Positions 11,033 to 19,400 of a DNA stretch of 64,000 nucleotides are shown here, one piece after another. The notes under the pieces were generated by a model. The model had not been told where the DNA came from. It saw only the letters and a program-made list of their open reading frames with translations, and ran no database searches. Numbering within the stretch: the first letter of the stretch is position 1; each line of letters opens with the position of its first letter. Source of the DNA: Symbiodinium natans (Eukaryota; Sar; Dinophyceae; Suessiales; Symbiodiniaceae); contig CAJNDS010001191.1 of NCBI GenBank assembly GCA_905221605.1, positions 767,407 to 831,406 on the forward strand. Reading direction: 5' to 3'. Position numbers and translations under genes: made by a program.

Positions 11033-11117
11033 ACGATGCATGCAGCTGTTCAATCACACGATAATTACCTGACTATCGCAAGCGCTCCTGTTATCGACAA
11101 GTTCTGAGAAGAAAATC

Positions 11118-11141
11118 TCACACACACACACACACACACAT
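11118..11141. repeat. AC microsatellite
   Basis: About 12 CA dinucleotides. Confidence 0.9.
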
Positions 11142-11689
11142 GTCCAGCACATAGCGACATCCCCTGCGAATTCGAAGCCTCAAGCCCTTCCCAAAGCCTA
11201 AACGCGGCTGAGATGGTTCTTTTATGCTTGCCGCTGAGTCTAAAGTCAAGACTTGTGTCGTTTGAATGTTTCGCTCTTGTCGCAACAGTTGACGGGCCTT
11301 TGTTTGACATGTCGCATTGCGTTCTTCGAGTAAATTATTGTATATGTTCAACGCGCAAAGGACCTGATCTCCTACAATGCCGCCATTAGTGGGTGCGATG
11401 CGGGTGGGCAATGGCGCGCAGCGATTCATTTGGTGACTTGGGTCTCTGGGATGAACCCAAAGGGTTTGCTTTACCCAAGTTGTGTGCAGGTGCCCACATC
11501 TAGTTACAAAAACCATCGCTTGCCACACAAAGCTTTAAAAAAGCTGTAGCGAAACTCAAGTCAAAGAAAAGTATTTTGTAAGCTTACATGCAGAAACCGA
11601 GATTCTCCCGAAGAAAGTGCCGAAGTTCTCTACATTCGTCGCACATTCAGCTCTCGAGAAGAGACGAAGGCTTTTGAAGAAAGCTTATT
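11142..11689. other. 5' flank of the DUF285 gene
   Basis: No credible ORF or telomere-like repeat is seen. There is no recognisable dinoflagellate spliced-leader relic directly upstream of the ATG at 11690. A CTCAAGTCAAAG stretch near 11554 resembles the 3' tails of the LINEs downstream, but nothing else supports a LINE relic there. Confidence 0.5.
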
Positions 11690-12200
11690 ATGAAGTCGAT
11701 TCTTTGTTTGTTGGTGCTGCAGTTGCTGCCCAGCAATGCCATCAAGTCGTTCAGCAGCAGAGATGAGCTGCGAGAAAAGATCGAAATCTGGGTGAATGGG
11801 CCACAGACGGAGAAAGACGCCATCATCATAGAATATGGAGAAATCAGTCAGTGGCAAGTTTCCCAGGTGACTAACATGAGCGGAGTGGTGAAAGATCTCA
11901 CAACCTTTGACGAAGATATCAGTTTGTGGAACACATCTAGTGTCACCAGGATGGACGAGATGTTCTTCCGAGCGGAAGCTTTCAATCAGCCTCTTGACTC
12001 TTGGGACACCTCAAGCGCGACCAACATGAGCAACATGTTCGCCTTGGCCAGGTCCTGCAACCAGCCCCTTGACTCTTGGGACACCTCGAGGGTGGCCAAC
12101 ATGGAATCCATGTTCGACTACTCATCATCCTTCAACCAGCCCCTTGGCTCTTGGGACACATCGGGCGTGATAAACATGTCCCGCATGTTCAGTGTCACGA
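11690..12200 (+). CDS. DUF285 gene, N-terminal piece (signal peptide and first repeats)
   Basis: About 170 codons: signal peptide at residues 1-17, a charged region (DELREKIEIWVNG), then four or more repeats with [10 protein letters not shown] cores. It stops inside the Met-Phe motif of a repeat, where LINE-1 begins at 12201. The last 14 bases (12187-12200, GTTCAGTGTCACGA) are the target duplication found again at 16071-16084. Confidence 0.85.
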
Positions 12201-13686
12201 GCCCGGGTGCAGCTATACTTTGCAACGATTTGGCCCACAGTCACATTCGGTATACTGGAGGCCGGAATCCAACAGCAAGGAGCCCGAAAAGTTCATGGCA
12301 TGGTAATGAGGCACCTTCGTAGCATCAGTCGTAGCCCTGTGCACGTTACTCACGAAAGCAATCTGGCACTTCTGAGTAGGTTGCAGCTGCAAGCTCCCTT
12401 AGACAAGCTATGTGGTCTGTGGAAGAGCAAAGTCCAGGCCTGGCATACACGTCAAAACAATTTACCGATCGATGACATTTGCAAGCAGGTGCCCCCGTAT
12501 CCTGATCCTACTGCAGCCCTGACAGGAGCTCAGCGGTCTGTGAGCGTGGGCGTGGGACAGACACCGAGTGAGCCCGCCCTGCTGCCATGTGAGAAGTGTC
12601 ATGAGAAGTTCCAGAGCCTGCCAGAGCTCAAGCGACACCAAAGGCAGGCTCACGAGCAGGGCCCTCGTGAATTTCAACCTGACCTATTTGTCCAGGCGCG
12701 GGACGCCGTGCCAGGTACATGGAACTGTGCACATTGCGGCTGCATTCTGCAGGATCGCCGATCCCTCCGCTCGCACATTGGCTTCCAAGCATGCCCGCGG
12801 TTTGATCCGACTAAGGGGGAAGAGCAGGGAGGCATCCTGTATCAGGATGATGTCAGACAATTGAAGCTGGCTGATAGGCTTGAGGAGTTGCTTAAGGACC
12901 CGACTAGGTGCAAGTACATGACCCAGCACTGTGTCGTCTGTGCTGCTCAGATACCCTATCCGAACCGCATCAGGCAGCACATTAGCAAGTATCATCCTCA
13001 GCTCTACCCCAAAGCTGACTCTCGAGCTCAGCATCTGCATGCATCCTTCAAAGGCCGCAATCAAGCGCAAAAATGCAGCAACTGTCAGGCCTTCCTGCAA
13101 AGAGGGTTAGCCGGACACAGTTGTCCCGTCTTGCTTCAGCTCGCAGTTCTCATGACGGCCCCTGTGGAACCTGATCCTCCCAGGCCTGAACCGGCACAGA
13201 TCCAGCCTCTGAGCATTCAAGCCCCTCCGCATGCGACTCCTTGTTCTAGGGTTCTTAAGGCTTCTGACTTGGCAGTGAAGACATGTCCCAGCATGACTGC
13301 CGCGCACCGCTTGGGAGTGTGCTCCAAGGCCTCTGCTGAGACCAACTCCAGCTCTTCTGGCCCTCTTGGTACTCAAGAGGCCCCACAACCCAGCAACCTG
13401 ATGCAACAGGCTGTTTCGTGTGACAGGGGTGCACCTTTGCCGGAAGATATGACTCTTCCAAAGCCCTTGCAGGCACTCATGGACGATGAAAGAAGAGCGG
13501 ATCCGGAGCCTCAGCCGAAAGTTCGCAAACTTGCTCCTTCCAGAAAGAAGACTCAGTTGCCATCCAGTGCGCACTTGCTTGACACCCCAGGGTATCGGCA
13601 GGCCACTTTGAACAAGTTTGCTGTGCCTTCCTCTCAAGCACCAAAGCCTTGCCCGCTTGTGCAGTTGGACTCCTTCGGATTTGAAC
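12201..13686 (+). CDS. LINE-1 C-terminal RT region and zinc fingers
   Basis: Frame with codons starting at positions divisible by 3. The start (LYFATIWPTVTFGILEAG) aligns with the post-RT region of LINE-2 (LYFQVVWPTLHYGILEIG). It is followed by putative zinc-binding units: CEKC..H..H (about 12589-12655), WNCAHC..H..C (12720-12795), CVVC..H..H (about 12940-12995) and KCSNC..H..C (13072-13125). A low-complexity Pro/Ala linker follows. This frame stays open through the overlapping middle ORF to 15842, but only the zinc-finger and USP parts are conserved with LINE-2 as protein. Confidence 0.75.
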
Positions 13687-14568
13687 ATGACCGCAGAAGG
13701 GGAGGACCAACCCCACACCGACCTGATGGAGGTCATGGAGGGCATGCTGCCCAGCCACAAACGGTCGATCGAGGAGGACGCTCCAGCGACACACTCGAAG
13801 CTTGCGCGCGGGAAGGGCAAGGGGCATGGCAAGCCTTCAAAGAAGGCCAAAGATCTGGGCCACTCGGAGGAACTACTCCACATGATTGCTCGCCTCCTCA
13901 TATCGCACGAGGATACCCTCCTAGCCATACTTCAGGAGTCGGAATTTATGCTATTCATGCAGGCCAACGGAGCGGGGAGCTTGGGTCCCACCATGTTGGC
14001 CCTGTCGCAGAAGTGGCATGCTCTGACGGCGACCGAAGCTACTCCCAAGACTCCACTACGTGTGGTGATGGGGGCTGCGGTGTTCAAGGAGTTGGAGCTG
14101 CGGGTGTTGAAGGCTATGGGCGAAGACGAGGAAGGAGCCCACATTCGCAAGAAGCTGATGACCCAGAACCTTCTAACAGCAGATGGGAAATCGTGGAACT
14201 ACATGAAGTGGAACCAAGAACAGGGCAAGCTCTTGCCGACCAAGGAGGCCCCCCTACCAATGTGCGAAGCTTGTCAGATGCTCAACCGCGTGTACGCTCT
14301 GATCCAAACCCCGGGCTTGATACTCCGATTTTGTGCCCTGAAAGCATTGAAGCGGGTGGACATGGACAGCACCTCCTCCAAGTACGCCATCGTTCCTTGG
14401 AAACTTACTGTTTCCATGCGCAGCCCTCAGGCGGCCGAGCTCTTTCAGGCCTTGAACAGGCTGAGCCACAATGCGGTCATGCAAGTGATCTTATCGCGAC
14501 TCAGACCAGGCAACCTGCAGAGGTCCCCGCTTGCTCAAACAATAGCAAAGCAGATCTTCAGGGACTGA
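13687..14568 (+). CDS. LINE-1 middle ORF (conserved, unknown function)
   Basis: This ORF is +1 relative to the RT/zinc-finger frame, begins at an ATG at 13687 and ends at TGA 14566-14568, giving 293 residues. Its N-terminus is basic (GKGKGHGKPSKKAK). The rest is helical and strongly conserved with LINE-2: HEDTLLAILQESEF against HEDSLGVILSETEF, GSLGPTMLALS against GSLGATALSLS, VPWKLTVSMR against VPWKLTLSLR, and RLRPGNLQRSPLA against RLRPATQQRSPLA. The family is unknown to me. The basic start and retrotransposon setting suggest a nucleic-acid-binding or gag-like role, which is inference only. Confidence 0.75.
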   Translation: MTAEGEDQPHTDLMEVMEGMLPSHKRSIEEDAPATHSKLARGKGKGHGKPSKKAKDLGHSEELLHMIARLLISHEDTLLAILQESEFMLFMQANGAGSLGPTMLALSQKWHALTATEATPKTPLRVVMGAAVFKELELRVLKAMGEDEEGAHIRKKLMTQNLLTADGKSWNYMKWNQEQGKLLPTKEAPLPMCEACQMLNRVYALIQTPGLILRFCALKALKRVDMDSTSSKYAIVPWKLTVSMRSPQAAELFQALNRLSHNAVMQVILSRLRPGNLQRSPLAQTIAKQIFRD

Positions 14569-14570
14569 GG

Positions 14571-15842
14571 GCGAGTGAGGACCATAGAAGCATCAAGAGT
14601 GATGCGGCTCTGCAACTTGCAGTTCTAGGCTGGAGGTGGGAAAATCCAGGTTGGAACTTGTGTTACGCGCATGCTAGTGTCAATGCTATGTCATGGTGCT
14701 GTTGTTTCACAACCTGGAATGGGGCTCTTACTGCGGATGCGAATGCGTGGCTATGGCAAGTGGCCCGCAATACCAGTAACAGCTCTACGCACACTTTGCT
14801 TCAATGTCTTCCAAGCTGTCAGTTTGCCGGGGCCTGGTGGCATGAGCATCCCCTTGGCATGCAGCAGGATGCTGCTGAGTTCACAACCCTTTATCTCGCA
14901 GCTGTGTGCGGGATGACCTCGGGAGTAGCAGAGGGGAGACAAGTTCAGCAAAGCCACGCAGTGTGTGATGTGCACCGCATGCTACTGCTGCAAGTGCCCT
15001 CCCGCCATGAAAGCTGGTTGCTGCAGGAGATCTTAGACGAATGGCACCTGCAGCACGGGCCCTTGCAGGCATTGACCGCGCCTGTGCAGCACTTGTGCCT
15101 TCGCCTTGATACTTGCAATGCTAGGGGGGTAAAAAGCACGCAGAGCATCGTCATTGGCGAAAAACTCTTGTTACCTTGCTTTGCCTCTGCTACGGATGCC
15201 TCGTCGCAAAATGCGGCCTTGGATGCCAGGAGCCTGACGCCGCCAGATCAGCACGTGCTCTGGCACGAGTACACGGTGAGGGCAGTAGTGCAGCATCATG
15301 GCCCAAGCTACAGGGCTGGCCACTACACGGCCATTCTGATTCAAGACTTTCCCAAGGCTCTGCGCTTGGATGATGCTTGTACGCCGCAGTCAATATCAGA
15401 CATTCGCCAGGTTACTCATGACCACTACTTGGTATGGGTGTCGTTGGACTCCACTGAGGCGACCTCAGGATGTGCCAACCAAACAGCTGAGTCCACTGAA
15501 AATACTGGTATGGAAGATGTGATTACAGTGCGTTCGCCTTCGCCCTCACCTCAGGCGATGTCTAGCACCAGCGTCACCGAATGCCTGGGCCCTGCTTCCC
15601 CACCCATCATGCCAAGTAGGGCCTGGCCGCCTTGCATCGAGTCGCCTCCGCTTCCAGACACTTCAGTTAAGGCCAATGATAAGGTTTTGACGTCGCTCCC
15701 TGAGCTTTGCACTCGTGGAGTGCCCCGCACATTTGCAGAGGCACTGCTTAAGAAGTCAACTGAGAGTGAGACCGGCGTAGATTCCACTGAGGCTTTGATT
15801 GATGAAAGTACTAGCGCTGTCATTGGCTCGCTGTTCGGATGA
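14571..15842 (+). CDS. LINE-1 USP-like (peptidase C19) domain
   Basis: The frame returns -1 from the middle ORF. The predicted catalytic region spans about 14620-15465. It has a Cys box with NLCYAHASVNAMSW (Cys codon 14661-14663), QQDAAEF (about 14860-14882), GHYTAI with the catalytic His codon at 15321-15323, and RLDDAC (about 15364-15381). These match the order of the ubiquitin-specific-protease boxes: Cys, QQDA(x)EF, GHY, acidic. An acidic Ser/Thr/Pro-rich tail follows, ending in SLFG. No separate ATG is evident before the Cys box, so expression may use frameshifting, reinitiation or the readthrough frame. USPs normally remove ubiquitin from proteins; activity here is inferred. Confidence 0.75.
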   Translation, partial: ASEDHRSIKSDAALQLAVLGWRWENPGWNLCYAHASVNAMSWCCCFTTWNGALTADANAWLWQVARNTSNSSTHTLLQCLPSCQFAGAWWHEHPLGMQQDAAEFTTLYLAAVCGMTSGVAEGRQVQQSHAVCDVHRMLLLQVPSRHESWLLQEILDEWHLQHGPLQALTAPVQHLCLRLDTCNARGVKSTQSIVIGEKLLLPCFASATDASSQNAALDARSLTPPDQHVLWHEYTVRAVVQHHGPSYRAGHYTAILIQDFPKALRLDDACTPQSISDIRQVTHDHYLVWVSLDSTEATSGCANQTAESTENTGMEDVITVRSPSPSPQAMSSTSVTECLGPASPPIMPSRAWPPCIESPPLPDTSVKANDKVLTSLPELCTRGVPRTFAEALLKKSTESETGVDSTEALIDESTSAVIGSLFG

Positions 15843-16070
15843 TGTTTGTGCGGGGGGGGGGGGGGGCTCTCCGTTTGTCTGTGTGTTCTTACTTCTAGGA
15901 TGCTGGAAACGATGTTGTGGCTTGAAGCCTCTTCGGAGGAGCCACTCGGTCGTAAGCAGCGTTTTGCTTGTACAGTTAAGACTGCTCCTCGCAAGCAGCC
16001 GGGCATATATCGCTCGCTTTTCACTGGTCTGACGCAAGATAGAGGACTCTCATCTGCGTGCAAAGTCAAA
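15843..16070 (+). other. LINE-1 3' untranslated region
   Basis: Starts with a poly-G run (15851-15866) and ends TGCAAAGTCAAA. It shares TTGTACAGTT, GACTGC and the CATC..TGCGTG..AAGTCAAA end with LINE-2's 3' end, suggesting a conserved RT recognition structure. Confidence 0.65.
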
Positions 16071-16084
16071 GTTCAGTGTCACGA

Positions 16085-16306
16085 AGTTCAACAAGCCACT
16101 CGACTCTTGGAACACATCCAGCGTGACCAACATGGGCTCCATGTTCAACTACGCCACGAATTTCAACCAGCCCCTCGACTCTTGGGACACCTCGAGGGTC
16201 ACGAACATGGCGAGCATGTTTCGTGGTGCTTGGGCTTTCAACCAGCCCCTCGACTCTTGGAACACATCAAGGGTGACCGACATGAGTGCCATGTTCCAGT
16301 TTACTA
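16085..16306 (+). CDS. DUF285 gene, second piece (three repeats)
   Basis: In frame with the first piece across the LINE-1 insertion. It holds three repeats ([30 protein letters not shown]), then M-S-A-M-F-Q-F-T, where LINE-2 inserts. The final 14 bases (16293-16306, GTTCCAGTTTACTA) recur at 24493-24506. Confidence 0.85.
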
Positions 16307-16419
16307 AGTCTCCGGCTCGAGATGTTTGTGTGAGTTTCTGTTGTCCTTAACCGTGGCTCCCGAGGCCCAAACGTGGTTTGGCTTTTTAACGGGCACAGGG
16401 CTGACGTTTGTGGCGTAGC

Positions 16420-19400
16420 ATGATGTCGTACCTCCTCGCGCTGTGGTTCCTGTGCTGCTGGGTGGTCCGGGCTGAACCTGGCCCTATGATGCCATTCCAA
16501 CCCAAAGGTGATATCCAGGATGAGATGTGGATGGTAAGGATGAGCTATCAGTATGCATGTGGTGCACCAGCATGCTGCCATTGTTTCCTGATGCATGCGC
16601 CTGATGATAGGAGCATTACCTGTGAATGGGTTGTGGGGACTTTTCGGTCTTTGGTTCCTTGCCTCATTTCACGCAAAGACGCTCAATATGCTGACGTTGC
16701 TGCCTCTTCACGGGCTGTAGCTGTACTAGTCAGGCCTCATGTAGGCAGGCCTGGCCAGAGGCTGTGTTGTCATGCTCTGGGGATGTCAGAGTCCTTGCTA
16801 GGTTCCAGCAACATGCATTGGCTGATGCAGAAAGTGTCCGTCACACATCCTGATGGTATTGATCCTTGTTACTGCGTGTCTCGATGCGCGGATCGGCAGG
16901 CACGAGCCTACCGTGACCTTTCTGCGAGACAAGATGTCATGACGAGACCTGCAAACCGAGTAGTCATTTGCCTTCCAGTGGTATTTTGGGAGCATGTGCA
17001 ACCGAATGGTTTTGTGGCTGAGCCTGAACAAGGGCGCTCATGTGATGCTTGTGTATTCCCTACATTCTCTGTGTGGGCTCAAATCTGGACTCAGCCCATT
17101 GATGCACCTTGCCCGTGCCCAGCTCAGTTCCACGACATGCCTCCCATGCTCCGTTCTGCCACGCCACACATTCGACCTGGTTCATGTCTTACCGGACTTT
17201 ACAGAACTAACCTTATAGAGCCGCCCGGTCCCAAGTCCGGGAATGCATTACAGATGATACCAACCAAATCTGTTCACCCTGCTCTGTTGTGCATTGAGAT
17301 GAGGGTTCCTGTGGGAGGCACTACCACAGGGAGAGCCACCACTCTCACGAGTTCTCACCTTGTGTGGGCGAAACTGTGTGTCATCCAGATCCACCAGTTA
17401 GGGTGCTGCGGCACATGGACTGTGCAACATAATCTACTTTTTGGCCCCGGGTTCTGGCAGGAATGCGCCGGTGGGCGATATGACCTATGTGAGTACACTG
17501 GGGGAAATTGGGTCAACACAGGGTGGCCCTACTCGCAGTGGCTGGACCCAGGAAAAAGAGCGCAAACGGCAATGTCTTTGCTGCCGTCATGCCCCGTACC
17601 CTGCAGCTGTGCCCGGTGGTGTCCAACATCACTGCCCCTACACAGTCCTCCTACCCATCCACCATGTGTTGGTAGTACCCATAAATCTTTTGCAGGAACA
17701 GCGCACGGTTCTGCCTCTGTGCGCAGCCTGACGCTGCGAAGGGCTTACGCCTGCACGTTTACGTGGTTCATGGGTTTCTTTGGGCTTTGGGGTTGTTGCA
17801 GACCACGTAGGCCACTGTATCCAGTTTACCTCCTCTTGTACCTCGCCCTGCGAGCACAGGTGGTGCAGGCGAGTCCTGTCCTAGATGGGACGGTGGTGGA
17901 CCGGCCACGGCCTGAGTCCTCGAATGTGGAGGCCTACCCAGGGTTACAACGCAATAGTGTACGTAAGCGCGCCTTGCTTCGTAGATTTCGGAGACAGGAG
18001 GTCAGACAATCCATTCATCTGTCCACCATGCCTGACCCTGAAGCTAGGAATCGACTTCGTGTTTATACATACAACGCTGGAGGTCTTGATTTCGACCGCT
18101 TTATGTCATGGGCAGAGCAGGAAGCTAAGTATGATCTGATCGTGGTAACAGAGACACGCAGACAGTTTGACGCAGAATGGTCAACCTCCACGTTCCACTG
18201 CATTCACAGCTCGGGAAAGAACGCAGGATTGCTTATCCTGGTACGCTCTAAGCTGGTTCATCCGAACCAAATCAGTTGGGTGGCCTTGACACCAGGCAGA
18301 GTAGTACACTTGTGCTTGCACGGCACGCAAACTCTCCACGTGCTTGCAGTATACCAGCATGCGTGGCAGACAGACAAAATACCTGAGTTATTGCAGCAAC
18401 GCCGGGCCGTGTGGAAATTCATTTCTGACACACTTCATGGATGTCCACCTTCCAGCATGCAACTCTGTCTCGGTGACTTTAACTGTGACCTGCCGCTTCT
18501 TCCTGGCCGGGTAAGATCGGCAGCTCAGCCAGGGGCCAAGGGTCGTGCAGCGCTGCGACAGGACGCCCAGTGTTTCGCCGACCTGCTTGAGCAGGGCGAC
18601 CTAGTGGCGCTCAATGCTCAACGTGCCTGGGTGCCTACTTTTGTGGGTAACCTCGGCAGAGGACTGGAGGCCTGTACTCGCATCGACTTCATACTGCTTA
18701 GCAAAAGATGGGCTGACATGACCAGTAAGCAGGCTAGCACAGTTCTTCGATCACTTCATGATGAGCACAGGTGTGGCACGTATCATAGACCTGTCGTGGC
18801 CTCTATACCTTACGCGCGGCATCGCAGGTGTCGCACACTCACCACTTCTGACTTCACTGCCAGAGACCGACATCTCTTTCGAAAGATTGCTCTGCAACCC
18901 ACTGGACAGGACCGGGCTGATCTGCAAGAACTCACGAATGATGTCAGAACAGCACCGAGTCTTGACCATGCGATGCAAGTCATGACTGAGTTTGCGCAAG
19001 GTAAGACTAGACACAAACTGCCAGTGGCGGTTCGTCGGCCTAGACTTCAGGACGATAAGCAATGGCTTGCCTTTGCAGCCAACATGTGGGCGCACAGAAA
19101 GGCTGCCAAACGTGCTAGAGTCACAAATATGAGGAATATCTTTGTGGGCTGGAGGCATATGGCTGCTTTCCTGTCAGCAAGCCGAGAGTCAAGACGACGC
19201 GCCAAGGACCGACGTCGTGACATCTTACACACTTTCTTGACTCATGCGCATAAGGCCCACCTGGCACATGATGCGCACGCGTGGTATAGACACATTAACG
19301 TTCTATGTCCTAAAGAAGCTGGCAAACAAGTCCACATCCGGGATGCTAAAGGTGGGCTTCTCAGCCCTGCGGGCTCTCTTCGTTGCATTGTTACGTACTT

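Larger units (their letters stand above)
1..11050. other. Array-rich region with unidentified exon-like islands
   Basis: No gene family is recognised here. The stretch alternates every 100-600 bases between telomere-like arrays (both orientations), hairpin elements, poly-G/poly-C runs and short GC-rich islands with exon-like codon content on the + strand. The better islands are listed separately. Others, weaker, lie near 5375-5470, 6130-6270, 7060-7135, 7640-7700, 9735-9812 and 10845-10925. By analogy with the 39.6-52.7 kb gene, these may be small exons of one or more + strand genes whose introns hold the arrays. That is inference. Confidence 0.5.
12201..16070 (+). mobile_element. LINE copy 1: 5'-truncated non-LTR retrotransposon
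   Basis: The element is 3870 bp, flanked by the exact 14-bp direct repeat GTTCAGTGTCACGA (12187-12200 and 16071-16084). Its 5' end lies inside the region C-terminal to the reverse-transcriptase core, matching LINE-2 from about 20620. It therefore lacks the endonuclease and RT core and cannot move autonomously. It retains the zinc-finger region, the overlapping middle ORF, the USP-like domain and a 3' UTR ending in GCAAAGTCAAA. The tail is GTCAAA-like rather than plain poly-A. It is inserted in the same orientation as the host gene. Confidence 0.9.

Noticed and set aside
11540-11690. Dinoflagellate spliced-leader relic upstream of the DUF285 gene
   Set aside because: Only a short CTCAAG match; the rest of the leader is absent.
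13107-13928. 273-residue minus-strand ORF
   Set aside because: It is antisense to the LINE-1 linker and middle ORF, which are conserved with LINE-2 on the + strand.
12192-15842. One 1216-residue protein in a single frame in LINE-1
   Set aside because: The central third of this frame is low-complexity and poorly conserved with LINE-2, while the +1 frame is conserved. It is treated as read-through of an overlapping ORF, though dual coding is left open as a finding.
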